Made by a program: the position numbers and the translations under genes. A DNA stretch of 32,477 bases. Source: an uncultured Oscillospiraceae bacterium. Its GTDB lineage: Bacteria; Bacillota; Clostridia; Oscillospirales; Oscillospiraceae. The stretch lies in the NCBI GenBank assembly GCA_944385445.1, contig CALWXF010000021.1, positions 1 to 32,477 of the forward strand, given 5' to 3'. The notes beneath the pieces are model-generated. The model saw only the letters and a program-made list of their open reading frames with translations, was not told the origin of the DNA and did not search any database. The first letter of the stretch is position 1, and each line of letters begins with the position of its first letter. Below, one piece after another: positions 14,470-22,987 of the stretch.

Positions 14470-15390
14470 TCACACTTTCTCAGGCACATACTTGCCCAGC
14501 AGGCCGGAGGGCTTCACCAGAAGCACCACAATGAGCACGGCGAAGAGGATGGCGTTGGACAGCTGGGTGGAGATATAGGCCTGGGCCATGGACTCGATGA
14601 TACCAAGCAGGATGCCGCCCAGGAAGGCGCCGGGAATGGAGCCGATGCCGCCAAACACGGCGGCGGTAAAGGCCTTGATGCCGGGCATGGAGCCGGTGGT
14701 GGGCAGCAGCACCGGGGAGTAGGAGCACAGAAGCACACCGGCGATGGCAGCCAGAGCCGAGCCGATGGCAAAGGTCATGGAGATGGTGCGGTTGACGTGG
14801 ATGCCCATGAGCTGAGCGGCGCCCTTGTCCTCGGAGCAGGCCCGCATGGCCTTACCCATTTTGCTGCGGCTGGTAAACAGGGTCAGACACACCATGATGA
14901 CGATACAGGCGGCCACGGTGAGCAGAGCCACATAGGAGATGCGCAGCTGGCCGCCGAACAGGGTCAGCTGTCCGCTGATGACGGGGGTGAAGTTCTTGGG
15001 GTTGGCCCCAAAGAGCAGCTGGGCGGCGTTTTGCAAAAAGTAGCTCACGCCGATGGCGGTGATGAGCACTGCCAGGCTCCCCGCCTCCCGCAGGGGGCGG
15101 TAGGCCAGGCCCTCGATGACGATGCCCAGCACGGTGCACACGGCCATGGCCAGCAGCACGCACACCAGCGTGGACAGCCCGGTGGCCACCGCTGAGGGAG
15201 AATCCCCCAACAGGGAGCCGCTGGCGTAGGTCATGGAGTAGAAGGCCACATAACCACCCACCATGATGACGTCGCCGTGGGCGAAGTTGAGCATCTTGGC
15301 GATGCCATACACCATGGTATAGCCCAGGGCGATGATGGCGTAGATGCTGCCTAAGCTGATACCGGTGATCAGGTATGATAGAAATTCCAT
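14470..15390 (-). CDS. livH: Branched-chain amino acid ABC transporter permease LivH
   Basis: A 306-residue permease with the classic LivH opening (GISLGSIYAIIALGYTMVYGIAKMLNFAHGDVIMVGGY), the coupling segment GKAMRACSEDKGAAQLMGIHVN, and AVFGGIGSIPGAFLGGILLGIIES near the C-terminus. It pairs with LivM to form the membrane channel. The 143-bp gap from livJ holds two stem-loops that may lower expression of the membrane and ATPase genes relative to the binding protein. Confidence 0.96.
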   Translation of the reverse strand: MEFLSYLITGISLGSIYAIIALGYTMVYGIAKMLNFAHGDVIMVGGYVAFYSMTYASGSLLGDSPSAVATGLSTLVCVLLAMAVCTVLGIVIEGLAYRPLREAGSLAVLITAIGVSYFLQNAAQLLFGANPKNFTPVISGQLTLFGGQLRISYVALLTVAACIVIMVCLTLFTSRSKMGKAMRACSEDKGAAQLMGIHVNRTISMTFAIGSALAAIAGVLLCSYSPVLLPTTGSMPGIKAFTAAVFGGIGSIPGAFLGGILLGIIESMAQAYISTQLSNAILFAVLIVVLLVKPSGLLGKYVPEKV

Positions 15391-15423
15391 AAGCTCTCGA
15401 TCCTCTCTTTTTCTTCTCTATTC

Positions 15424-15499
15424 CAGGAGCCAGAACGGAAGATGTTCCGTGCCGGCTTCTGGGATAGAAATACAGAGTGGCTGCCGGAGTCCGGCAGCC
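15424..15499 (-). terminator. Attenuating stem-loops between livJ and livH
   Basis: A perfect hairpin GGCTGCCGGA-g-TCCGGCAGCC (15479-15499) is followed on the minus strand by a longer imperfect one at about 15424-15461. Neither ends in a strong T-run. This is the usual place for a processing or partial-termination element that leaves the binding protein more abundant than the transporter. Confidence 0.6.
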
Positions 15500-15533
15500 T
15501 GCCCTGTTATTTTATTCGGATTGGATGGTTGCG

Positions 15534-16700
15534 TCAGGGAGTGATATAGGTGCCGTCCTTGATGATGACGGCGGCGGGGTCCTTGGACACGGCGCCGTTG
15601 TCGTCCCAAGTCATCTCAGACCCGGCGCTGGTCAGGCCCACCACAGACAGATCGCCCATGGCCTGGATGAGGCCGTCGCAGATTTCCTCATTGGACATGT
15701 CGGGGGTGACACCGGAGGCCTTAATGGCTTCGTAGAGGATGTACACGGCGTCATAGGCATCGGCTGCGAACTGGTTGGGAGTCTCGCCGTGGCGGTCCTT
15801 GTACTCGGTGACGAAGTTCTGAGTGGCTTCGTCCTCAGCGTCGGCGGAGAAGGGAGTGAGCAGATACACCCCCTCAGCCAGAGAGGCATCGAAGCCGTCA
15901 GCGGTCAAAATGCCGTCCATGCCGTCCACACCGAAGAAGGTGGGGGCGTAGCCCATGGCGTTGGCCTGGGTCAGAATGACGGAGGCGGGGGTGTAGTAGA
16001 TGGGCAGGAACAGCAGGTCGGCCCCAGCGGACTGAGCGCCGGTGAGCTGTACGTTGAAGTCGGTCTGGCTGGAGCTGTCGAAGGTGCCCTCATATACCAC
16101 GTCCATGCCGCGGGTCTTGGCCTCGGCGGCGAAGGTATCCCGGATGCCCTGGGAATAGGGATCGTCGTTTTTGTAGATGATGGCGATCTTGGCACCGTCA
16201 AAGTGCTCGTCGATGTACTGAGCGGAGCGGCTGCCCTGGTTGGAGTCGGTGAAGCACACCTGATAGGTGTTGTCGTTGCCCTCGATGACATCGTCACCGG
16301 AGGCGGAGGGGGTGAGGGTAAACACCCGGTCCTCATTGGCCAGAGGAGACACGGACAGGGCGGGCTTGGAGGTGACGGTACCCACCAGCAGCTGCAAGCC
16401 CTTGTCCATCAGCTTGTTGTAGGCGTTGACCGAGGTCTCGGGGTCGTTGACGTCGTCAGCGGAGATGAGCTTAAACTGGATGTCTCCACCCAGGGCGTTG
16501 ATCTCATCCACGGCAATCTGAGCGGCGTTGACCACGTTGGTGCCGTAAATAGCGGCGTCACCGGTGAGGGGGCCCACCACACCCACAGTGAATGCAGTGG
16601 CATCGCCGCTGCCTGTATTGTCCTTGTTGCCGCATCCGGCCAGCATACCCATACACATGGCGCCCGCCATGAGCATCGCTGCAATCTGCTTCTTTTTCAT
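15534..16700 (-). CDS. livJ: Branched-chain amino acid binding lipoprotein LivJ
   Basis: A 388-residue extracellular substrate-binding protein (periplasmic-binding type I, LivJ/LivK family). A lysine-rich signal peptide ends in the lipobox LAGC with cysteine 23. The mature domain shows VGVVGPLTGDAAIYGTNVVNAAQIAVDEIN, GTVTSKPALSVSPLA and DPYSQGIRDTFAAEAK. I chose the ATG at 16700 (GGGAGG upstream) rather than 16763, which lies at the -10 box. It is the first gene of a complete livJHMGF operon; the exact amino acid specificity cannot be read from sequence. Confidence 0.95.
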   Translation of the reverse strand: MKKKQIAAMLMAGAMCMGMLAGCGNKDNTGSGDATAFTVGVVGPLTGDAAIYGTNVVNAAQIAVDEINALGGDIQFKLISADDVNDPETSVNAYNKLMDKGLQLLVGTVTSKPALSVSPLANEDRVFTLTPSASGDDVIEGNDNTYQVCFTDSNQGSRSAQYIDEHFDGAKIAIIYKNDDPYSQGIRDTFAAEAKTRGMDVVYEGTFDSSSQTDFNVQLTGAQSAGADLLFLPIYYTPASVILTQANAMGYAPTFFGVDGMDGILTADGFDASLAEGVYLLTPFSADAEDEATQNFVTEYKDRHGETPNQFAADAYDAVYILYEAIKASGVTPDMSNEEICDGLIQAMGDLSVVGLTSAGSEMTWDDNGAVSKDPAAVIIKDGTYITP

Positions 16701-16755
16701 TATAACAACCTCCCATTTTACCGATTTAACACGCTGCAAGAGAATCGGTAAGATT

Positions 16756-16792
16756 GTTGACAATTATAGACCTGGCACAGAGAGTTGTCAAC
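16756..16792 (-). promoter_or_regulatory. Consensus promoter of the liv operon inside an inverted repeat
   Basis: On the minus strand TTGACA (16791-16786), a 17-nt spacer and TATAAT (16768-16763) form a perfect sigma-A promoter. An inverted repeat GTTGACAA/TTGTCAAC (16792-16785 and 16763-16756) brackets it, one arm covering the -35 box and the other starting at the last base of the -10 box, so a repressor could bind here. Confidence 0.8.
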
Positions 16793-16803
16793 CTATAAAA
16801 TGA

Positions 16804-16834
16804 ACAATGGCCGTCCACCAGGGACGGCCATTGT
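16804..16834 (-). terminator. Terminator of the short-chain dehydrogenase gene
   Basis: ACAATGGCCGTCC and its exact complement form a 13-bp stem with a 5-nt loop, followed on the minus strand by TTCATTTTAT. It insulates the liv promoter immediately beyond. Confidence 0.82.
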
Positions 16835-16858
16835 GTTGCATACTGACGACAGTCTACC

Positions 16859-17590
16859 TTAAATCACCAGTCCGCCGTTGGGAGCCAGCACCTGCCCGGT
16901 GACAAAAGAGGCCCCTTCCGAGGCCAAAAACAGGGCGCAGGCGGCGCATTCCTCCGGGGTTCCGATGCGGCCCAGGGGGGTCGCATCGGCCAGAGCGGCC
17001 AGGTCTTCGGAGGACAAATGGGCGTTCATCTCGGTGGCGATGACGCCGGGGGCGATGCAGTTGACTCGAATATTTGAGGGGCCAACTTCCTGAGCTAATG
17101 CCTTAGTATAGGCAATTACTGCACCTTTTGTGGCGGAATAGGCCACCTCACAGGATGCGCCTACCTGGCCCCACATGGAGGAAACCGTGATGATGCATCC
17201 CTCTTTGCGGTGGACCATGTGGGGCAGTACGGCCTGGCAGCAGTAGTGCATGCCGTCCACATTGACCCCGAAGAGGGTCCGCCACTGGTGGGGGTCAATG
17301 TCCGTCACCAGACCCACATGGGACAGGCCAGAGCAACAAACCAAAATGTCAAGTTGACAAAAATTTTCTAACACATTGTCAACCATATTTTTGGCCTGCA
17401 TGGGGTCTGAGAGGTCGGCGCATACCTCCAGCACGGGCACGGAGAGGTTGGAGAGTTCCTGGGCCAGGGCGTGGAGCTTGTCCACATTGCGGTGGGCGTG
17501 GATGGCCACGCCATACCCGGCCTGGGCGAAGGAGCGGGCAATGGCGGCGCCGATGCCGCCGGAGGCGCCGGTTATCAGAGCATATTTCAT
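16859..17590 (-). CDS. Short-chain dehydrogenase, likely EF-P 5-aminopentanone reductase (YmfI type)
   Basis: A 243-residue NAD(P)H-dependent reductase of the classical SDR fold. The cofactor motif is TGASGGIG (7-14). The catalytic tetrad N110, S138, Y151 and K155 is intact. The NNAG motif is replaced by CCSG. GASCEVAYSATKG, GVIATEMN and the ending TGQVLAPNGGLVI resemble the YmfI proteins that reduce the 5-aminopentanone on elongation factor P more than FabG. No efp or other modification gene is nearby, so a general 3-oxoacyl reductase role remains possible. GAGGTGAT precedes the ATG. It is a single-gene unit with its own terminator. Confidence 0.8.
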   Translation of the reverse strand: MKYALITGASGGIGAAIARSFAQAGYGVAIHAHRNVDKLHALAQELSNLSVPVLEVCADLSDPMQAKNMVDNVLENFCQLDILVCCSGLSHVGLVTDIDPHQWRTLFGVNVDGMHYCCQAVLPHMVHRKEGCIITVSSMWGQVGASCEVAYSATKGAVIAYTKALAQEVGPSNIRVNCIAPGVIATEMNAHLSSEDLAALADATPLGRIGTPEECAACALFLASEGASFVTGQVLAPNGGLVI

Positions 17591-17639
17591 GGGATCACCT
17601 CGGGATAGAATAAAAAAAGTATAACATGAAAAAAAGGTG

Positions 17640-17668
17640 TTGACAAGAAAGGGAGTATTATGTATAAT
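17640..17668 (+). promoter_or_regulatory. Consensus promoter of tRNA-Val
   Basis: TTGACA (17640-17645), a 17-nt spacer and TATAAT (17663-17668) form a perfect sigma-A promoter 22 bp upstream of the tRNA. Confidence 0.88.
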
Positions 17669-17690
17669 AGCATTCGTTCCGTGAGGAAAT

Positions 17691-17767
17691 GGACGATTAG
17701 CTCAGCTGGTATGAGCACCTGCTTGACGTGCAGGGGGTCACAGGTTCGAGTCCTGTATCGTCCACCA
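17691..17767 (+). tRNA. tRNA-Val (anticodon GAC)
   Basis: The acceptor stem GGACGAT/ATCGTCC closes the cloverleaf. The D-arm contains GCTCAGCTGGTATGAGC, the anticodon stem is CCTGC/GCAGG around the loop TTGACGT, and the T-arm is ACAGG-TTCGAGT-CCTGT. CCA is encoded. The anticodon GAC reads GUC and GUU valine codons. Confidence 0.96.
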
Positions 17768-17770
17768 TCA

Positions 17771-17802
17771 AAACCGCTGTTTTCGAGAGAAAACGGCGGT
17801 TT
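17771..17802 (+). terminator. Terminator of tRNA-Val
   Basis: AAACCGCTGTTTTC pairs with GAAAACGGCGGTTT (one wobble pair) around GAGA and is followed by CTTTATTTTT. Confidence 0.87.
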
Positions 17803-17862
17803 CTTTATTTTTGTGTCTCTCGCGGGGTAAGTCCTGACCACAGTTTCGTCACAGACAGGCCA

Positions 17863-17903
17863 AAAGCAGCCTTCCGGAAATCTTCCTTCCGGAGGGCTGC
17901 TTT
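17863..17903 (+). terminator. Second hairpin/terminator downstream of tRNA-Val
   Basis: AAAGCAGCC-TTCCGGAA pairs with TTCCGGA-GGGCTGCTTT and is followed by CTTCTTTT. It is either a backup terminator or the end of a short untranslated transcript. The following 17904-18092 holds no gene; I see no clear riboswitch in it, only the ktrB leader with AGAGAGGAG at its end. Confidence 0.7.
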
Positions 17904-18092
17904 CTTCTTTTAGACGGCTTCTGAACCGTAGCCTTCGCCCCAGCCTAAGTTCCCGCCACTCCCAAACGGCGCATCTTTATACCATCTTAATGTGCGGCTT
18001 TACATGTTAACACTCTCTTTAGACCGGATGTGGATAATGAGGGTATAAAGAAACAATAAAGACGTATTAAGACGGAGAAAGAGAGGAGACTT

Positions 18093-19427
18093 ATGTGGCG
18101 GCGGTTGCATAAAAACAATAAGTCCCCGTTTCGGGTTATCATTTTTGGATTTTTTCTGGTGATTTTGGCGGGAAGCATCCTTCTTATGCTTCCCATTTCC
18201 TCGCAACAGGGGGTGGTTACCCCGTTTTTGGACGCTCTGTTTACCTCCACATCTGCGGTGTGTGTCACGGGGCTGGTCATCCACGATACCGCCACCTACT
18301 GGTCCCAGTTCGGGCAGGTTATCATTATATTGCTGATCCAAATTGGAGGGCTGGGTGTGGTCACCGTGGCAGGGGCCTTTGCCATTCTCTCTGGGCGGAA
18401 AATCGGCCTGATGCAGCGCAGCACCATGCAGGAGGCCATTGCAGCTCCCAATGTAGGCGGCATTGTCCGCCTGACTGGCTTTATCTTGCGGACGGCGTTT
18501 GCCGTGGAGCTTTTGGGGGCCGCCCTGTTGTATTTGGTGTTCAGCCGGGAGTTTGGCTTGCTCCAAGGGGCGTGGTACGCCCTGTTTCACTCGATCTCGG
18601 CATTTTGCAATGCCGGGTTTGACCTGATGGGGGTAAAGGCCCCATTTTCCTCCTTGGTGGACTATGCAGGTCAGCCAGTGGTGTCCTTGGTGATTGCCCT
18701 GCTGATTGTGGTGGGCGGCATCGGCTTTTTGACGTGGGAGGACATCCGCACCAACCGCTGGCATGTTCATAAGTATCGGATGCAGAGCAAAGTGATCTTG
18801 ACGGTGACGGGAATGCTGATTTTGCTCCCCACCGTTTACTTTTTCTTCTTTGAATTTGCCGGAAAGCCGCTGGGCGAGCGGGTGCTCTTATCGGTGTTTC
18901 AGGCCATCACCCCCAGAACCGCCGGCTTCAACACCGCGGATCTGACCGCCATGAGCGAGACGGGGCAGTCCATGATTACCCTGTTAATGCTGATCGGAGG
19001 TTCCCCCGGGTCCACCGCAGGCGGCATGAAGACGACGACACTGGCGGTATTGTTGGCCGGTGCCATTGCTGTGTTTCGGCGCAGGGAGAATCCCCACTTT
19101 TTCAACCGGCGTGTGTCCCAGGAAACCGTGGTGCAGGCGTCAACGATTTTGATGATGTACCTGACCTTGTTTTTGACCGGAGGGCTCATCATCAGCAGGA
19201 TGGAAGGGTTGCCCATCCTCACTTGTCTGTTTGAGACAGCTTCCGCCATTGGAACGGTGGGGCTCTCCTTGGGCATTACGCCGCAACTGAGCTGGGGGTC
19301 CCATCTGATTCTCATTGCGCTGATGTTTTTTGGACGTGTGGGCGGGCTGACCCTGATTTTCGCCGCTCTGTCCCGGACCCAGGGGAACGTGGCCCGACTG
19401 CCCCAGGAACGAATTACCATAGGATAA
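18093..19427 (+). CDS. ktrB: Potassium transporter KtrB/TrkH family
   Basis: A 444-residue ion-conducting membrane subunit for K+ (possibly Na+-coupled) uptake. The four pore-loop repeats are visible: TSTSAVCVTGLV, HSISAFCNAGFDL, TPRTAGFNT and TASAIGTVGLSLG, each with the glycine that lines the selectivity filter. The short N-terminus and total length fit KtrB rather than the longer TrkH. GAGAGGAG lies upstream of the ATG. ktrA follows after 18 nt and kdpDE further down, so the group is a K+ homeostasis locus. Confidence 0.94.
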   Translation: MWRRLHKNNKSPFRVIIFGFFLVILAGSILLMLPISSQQGVVTPFLDALFTSTSAVCVTGLVIHDTATYWSQFGQVIIILLIQIGGLGVVTVAGAFAILSGRKIGLMQRSTMQEAIAAPNVGGIVRLTGFILRTAFAVELLGAALLYLVFSREFGLLQGAWYALFHSISAFCNAGFDLMGVKAPFSSLVDYAGQPVVSLVIALLIVVGGIGFLTWEDIRTNRWHVHKYRMQSKVILTVTGMLILLPTVYFFFFEFAGKPLGERVLLSVFQAITPRTAGFNTADLTAMSETGQSMITLLMLIGGSPGSTAGGMKTTTLAVLLAGAIAVFRRRENPHFFNRRVSQETVVQASTILMMYLTLFLTGGLIISRMEGLPILTCLFETASAIGTVGLSLGITPQLSWGSHLILIALMFFGRVGGLTLIFAALSRTQGNVARLPQERITIG

Positions 19428-19445
19428 AGAGATGAGGGAGAACAT

Positions 19446-20096
19446 ATGAAAACCGTTTTGTTAATTGGATTAGGCCGGTTCGGACGGCACATTGCCATGA
19501 AGCTCAACGAACTGAACCAGCAAGTTATGGCGGTGGACAAAGACGAAGAAAGGGTCAACGCCATTCTGCCCTTTGTGACCAACGCCCAGATTGGAGACAG
19601 CACCAGCGAAGACTTCCTGATCTCCCTTGGGGTGCGAAACTATGACCTGTGCATTGTAGCCATCGGGGACAACTTTCAAAGCTCTCTGGAAACGGCGTCT
19701 CTGCTCAAGGAGTTGGGGGCGAAAAAAGTGGTGGCCCGAGCAGGCCGGGACATTCAAGCTAAGTTCTTGCTGCGCAATGGCGCCGATGAGGTGGTGTATC
19801 CAGAGAAGCAGATGGCAAATTGGACCGCCATTCGGTATACCTCCGATCACATTGCCGATTACATCGCCCTGGGGGATGACCATGCCATTTTCGAAGTGGA
19901 AGTGCCCAATAGCTGGGTGGGGAAAACCATCGGCCAATTGGATGTGAGAAAACGCTACCATGTGAATATTATGGCCATCAAACAAAATGGAAAGTTTTCC
20001 ATGACCGTCATCACACCGGACATCAGCCTGCCTGTCAACAGTACCATTTTGGTTTTGGGAACCCAGCGGGATATCCAGAAGTGCTTTCACATTTAA
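19446..20096 (+). CDS. ktrA: Potassium transporter regulatory subunit KtrA/TrkA
   Basis: A 216-residue cytosolic RCK protein that forms the gating ring below KtrB. The RCK_N Rossmann fold starts MKTVLLIGLGRFGRH with GLGRFG for nucleotide binding and the acidic AVDKDEE at the end of the second strand. The RCK_C domain (about 135-216) is of the kind that can bind c-di-AMP. ATP/ADP control of gating is known for the family. It is immediately downstream of ktrB. Confidence 0.94.
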   Translation: MKTVLLIGLGRFGRHIAMKLNELNQQVMAVDKDEERVNAILPFVTNAQIGDSTSEDFLISLGVRNYDLCIVAIGDNFQSSLETASLLKELGAKKVVARAGRDIQAKFLLRNGADEVVYPEKQMANWTAIRYTSDHIADYIALGDDHAIFEVEVPNSWVGKTIGQLDVRKRYHVNIMAIKQNGKFSMTVITPDISLPVNSTILVLGTQRDIQKCFHI

Positions 20097-20141
20097 GGAG
20101 CGATACGTCGAGAAAGCCATAGGTCGAGAGGAGGGGAGAAG

Positions 20142-20264
20142 ATGAAAGAACTGCTTTTATTGGGTGTCATCCTTCTTTTTTGCGTGGGGGTGTATTTTGC
20201 CATCGGAGGATTGTACAAGTTCCTGGACAAAGTTCGCAAGGAAAAGATAAAGCGCATGGAATAA
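20142..20264 (+). CDS. Small single-pass membrane protein, 40 residues
   Basis: A short frame with a good ribosome site (GAGGGGAGA, 5-6 bases before the ATG) encodes one hydrophobic helix (residues 4-24) followed by a strongly basic tail (KFLDKVRKEKIKRME). It lies between ktrA and kdpD on the same strand. I do not recognise its family. The size and position recall the KdpF type of stabilising peptide, but there is no sequence basis for that name. It could be an accessory subunit of KtrAB or a link to KdpD. Confidence 0.7.
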   Translation: MKELLLLGVILLFCVGVYFAIGGLYKFLDKVRKEKIKRME

Positions 20265-20306
20265 AAGAGGCCGCCTTCTACAACTATGCCAACAACAGCA
20301 ATCGAT

Positions 20307-20318
20307 TTATGCTATAAT
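20307..20318 (+). promoter_or_regulatory. Extended -10 promoter for kdpD
   Basis: TTTATGCTATAAT contains a TGN extension and a perfect TATAAT (20313-20318), 27 bp before the kdpD start. There is no convincing -35 box, which an extended -10 can tolerate. kdpDE may therefore be expressed apart from ktrBA. Confidence 0.55.
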
Positions 20319-20344
20319 ACATCTGCTGGAAAGGAGGGAGTGCC

Positions 20345-22987
20345 ATGGATACGGTTGCGGCGGCGGGGCAGGCTATCGGAAGAAAACAAGGGAAACTCAC
20401 GATTTTTGCAAGCTATTTCTCCGGTGCTGGGAAGAGTTATGCCATGCTGGAATCCGCAAAAGAGGCCAAACAAGCAGGGCTGGACGTGGCCATTGGCATA
20501 CTCTCCGATACTAAGTGGCCCAAAACCACGGCATTGGCAGAGCAGTTTGAGATATTGCCATGTAAAAAAGTGGACAGGGATGGGCACATAGCGGATGAAA
20601 TTGACTTGGATGCCTGTCTCAAACGGCACCCTCAGCTGATTGTGATTGAGGATCTGTCTCACTGGAATGCGGATGCCTGCCGCCACATGAAGCGCTATCA
20701 GGACATTGAGGAGCTGCGGAAGGCGGGAATGGATGTCTATACGACCTTGGACATTCACCACATTGAGAGCATTCAGGACACGGTGTGTTCCATCCTGGGC
20801 ACTTCGGTACCTGAGCGCATTCCAGACCGGGTATTTGACCAGGCCCATCAGGTGGAGTTTATCGACCTGGAGCCCCAGCGGCTCCGACAGCGGCTGATGG
20901 ATGGACAGAAGGAGGAACTGCTGGAAGGCTGCTCCCTGTCACAGCTCAGCGCCCTGCGAGAGGTGGGCCTGCGCCGCTGTGCGGATCGGGCGGCTCTGTA
21001 CACCCAGGAGAAGATGCAAACGGAGTATCGGACCCATGAGCACATTCTGGTGTGCCTGTCTTCCGCCCCCTCCAATGAGAAAATCATACGCACGGCGGCC
21101 CGGATGGCAGGTGCGTTTCGGTGTGGATTTACCGCGTTGTTTGTGGAGACCAAGGCATTTCAGTGGATGAATGCGCGGGATAAGCAGCGCCTTCAGGGCA
21201 ATATGCGTCTGGCACAGCAATTGGGGGCCTCCATCGAGACGGTGTATGGCGATGATGTGGCCTATCAAATTGCGGAGTTTTCCCGCCTGTCTGGCGTGAC
21301 GAAAATTGTGCTGGGCCGTAGTGGGATACCCCGTCGGCTGTTGCTGAGAAAGACATCGCTGACGGAACGGCTCATTGAGCTGACGCCAGAACTGGACATC
21401 CATATCATCCCGGACAATGGGGCCAACCGCCTGCTGGAAACCAAACACCGGGAAGTTATGCATATGCCGACCATATCCGTGTTGGATCTTTTAAAAAGCG
21501 CAGGGATTTTGATCCTTGTCACACTTATTGGCCTTTTGTTTTATAACTTCGGCTTTACAGAGGCCAATATCATTACGCTGTATATTCTGGGGGTCATGTT
21601 GATCTCGGTCTGCACCAGAAGTTCCATTTGCAGCTTCGTTGCCTCCATTGCCGGTGTACTGACCTTTAACTTCTTTTTCACGGTGCCCAGATTTACCCTG
21701 CAGGCCTACGACAGCGAATACCCCATCACATTTCTCGTGATGTTTCTGGCCTCGCTGCTCACCGGTTCGTTGGCATCCAAGCTAAAGTCTCATGCCAAAC
21801 GATCGGCTCAAGTGGCGTGGCGTACCAAATTGTTGTTTGAGACCAGCCAAAATCTGCAACGAACCCACACACAAGAAGAAATTATTTCTGTGACCGCCAA
21901 ACAGTTGTTGAAAATCTTCCAGCGGGATATTGTGGTCTATCCCATGGATGAGAAAGGGCTGCTGGAGCCGGAAATCTTTCTGGTGGACGGGGCAGCATCT
22001 CCACAGCGCTACACCACCGCCAAGGAGCGGGAGGTGGCCCAGTGGGTGCTGTCCAACAACAAGCGGGCGGGAGCCGGGACAGAAACCCTTCCGGATGCCC
22101 GGTGCACCTATCTCTCCATCCGCACAGGGGAGCGGGTGTACGGCGTGGTGGGCATTGCCGCCTCGGAGAAGCCGCTGGATTCCTTTGAGACCAGCATTCT
22201 CCTCTCGGTTTTGGGAGAATGTGCCCTGGCTTTGGAAAACCAAAAAAACGTAGAGGAAAAGGAAGCCGCTGCCGTATTAGCCAAGAACGAGCAGCTGCGA
22301 GCCAATCTGCTCCGCTCCATTTCTCACGATTTGCGCACCCCACTGACCTCCATTTCGGGAAATGCCAGCAATCTGCTCTCCAATGGAACCCTATTTGACC
22401 CAGAGACTAAGGAGCAAATGTACGCCGATATCTATGATGATGCCATGTGGCTGATCAATTTGGTGGAAAATCTGCTCTCGGTCAGCCGGCTGGAACAGGG
22501 GCGGATGAACTTGCACCTAACCACCGAGCTCATCGACGAGGTGGTAGCAGAGGCGCTTCGGCACATCAATCGTAAGCGTGTGGAATACCACTTCCATGTG
22601 CAGAGCAGTGACGAGTATCTCCTGGCACAGATGGATGCAAAGCTGATTGTCCAGGTCCTCATTAATATCCTGGATAATGCCATGAAATACACCCCGCCCG
22701 GGTCGGATATCCACATTGGGTGGAAGCAAGAGGGAAAGTTTATTTATATCTCGGTGGCAGACAATGGCCCGGGCATTCCCGACCAGGCAAAGCCCCATAT
22801 TTTTGACATGTTTTACAGCGCATCTAATCAGATTGCCGACAGCCGCCGCAGTATGGGATTGGGTCTGGCGCTGTGCAAATCCATCGTGAATGCACATGGA
22901 GGAGAAATCGTGGTGAGCGATTATAAACCCCATGGCTCCATCTTTACATTTTCGATACCAGCCGGGGAGGTAGAACTACATGAATAA
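20345..22987 (+). CDS. kdpD: KdpD-type osmosensitive K+ sensor kinase
   Basis: An 880-residue full-length KdpD. Order: N-terminal KdpD domain with Walker A SGAGKS (26-31) and VYTTLDIHHIES; a universal-stress domain (about 232-360); four transmembrane helices (383-478); a GAF-like region (500-635); HisKA with H661 in SISHDLRTPLTS; and the ATPase domain (ILDNAMKYTPPG, MGLGLALC). In the N-terminal domain the usual VDELAHTN is IEDLSHWN and the glycine-rich region near 51 is changed. Start ATG follows AAAGGAGGG. Its stop overlaps kdpE by 8 nt. No kdpFABC is present; the nearest K+ transporter is ktrBA. Confidence 0.94.
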   Translation: MDTVAAAGQAIGRKQGKLTIFASYFSGAGKSYAMLESAKEAKQAGLDVAIGILSDTKWPKTTALAEQFEILPCKKVDRDGHIADEIDLDACLKRHPQLIVIEDLSHWNADACRHMKRYQDIEELRKAGMDVYTTLDIHHIESIQDTVCSILGTSVPERIPDRVFDQAHQVEFIDLEPQRLRQRLMDGQKEELLEGCSLSQLSALREVGLRRCADRAALYTQEKMQTEYRTHEHILVCLSSAPSNEKIIRTAARMAGAFRCGFTALFVETKAFQWMNARDKQRLQGNMRLAQQLGASIETVYGDDVAYQIAEFSRLSGVTKIVLGRSGIPRRLLLRKTSLTERLIELTPELDIHIIPDNGANRLLETKHREVMHMPTISVLDLLKSAGILILVTLIGLLFYNFGFTEANIITLYILGVMLISVCTRSSICSFVASIAGVLTFNFFFTVPRFTLQAYDSEYPITFLVMFLASLLTGSLASKLKSHAKRSAQVAWRTKLLFETSQNLQRTHTQEEIISVTAKQLLKIFQRDIVVYPMDEKGLLEPEIFLVDGAASPQRYTTAKEREVAQWVLSNNKRAGAGTETLPDARCTYLSIRTGERVYGVVGIAASEKPLDSFETSILLSVLGECALALENQKNVEEKEAAAVLAKNEQLRANLLRSISHDLRTPLTSISGNASNLLSNGTLFDPETKEQMYADIYDDAMWLINLVENLLSVSRLEQGRMNLHLTTELIDEVVAEALRHINRKRVEYHFHVQSSDEYLLAQMDAKLIVQVLINILDNAMKYTPPGSDIHIGWKQEGKFIYISVADNGPGIPDQAKPHIFDMFYSASNQIADSRRSMGLGLALCKSIVNAHGGEIVVSDYKPHGSIFTFSIPAGEVELHE

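Noticed and set aside
16859-17590. Calling the dehydrogenase FabG
   Set aside because: There is no fatty-acid synthesis context, and the N-terminus, CCSG motif and GASCEVAYSA block fit the EF-P-related reductases better; the name is still not certain.
17904-18092. Possible c-di-AMP (ydaO) riboswitch before ktrB
   Set aside because: Such switches often precede ktr genes, but I could not match the conserved ydaO core or a following terminator on the plus strand.
20142-20264. Naming the 40-residue peptide KdpF
   Set aside because: It has only position and one helix in common with KdpF, and no kdpA/B/C genes are adjacent.
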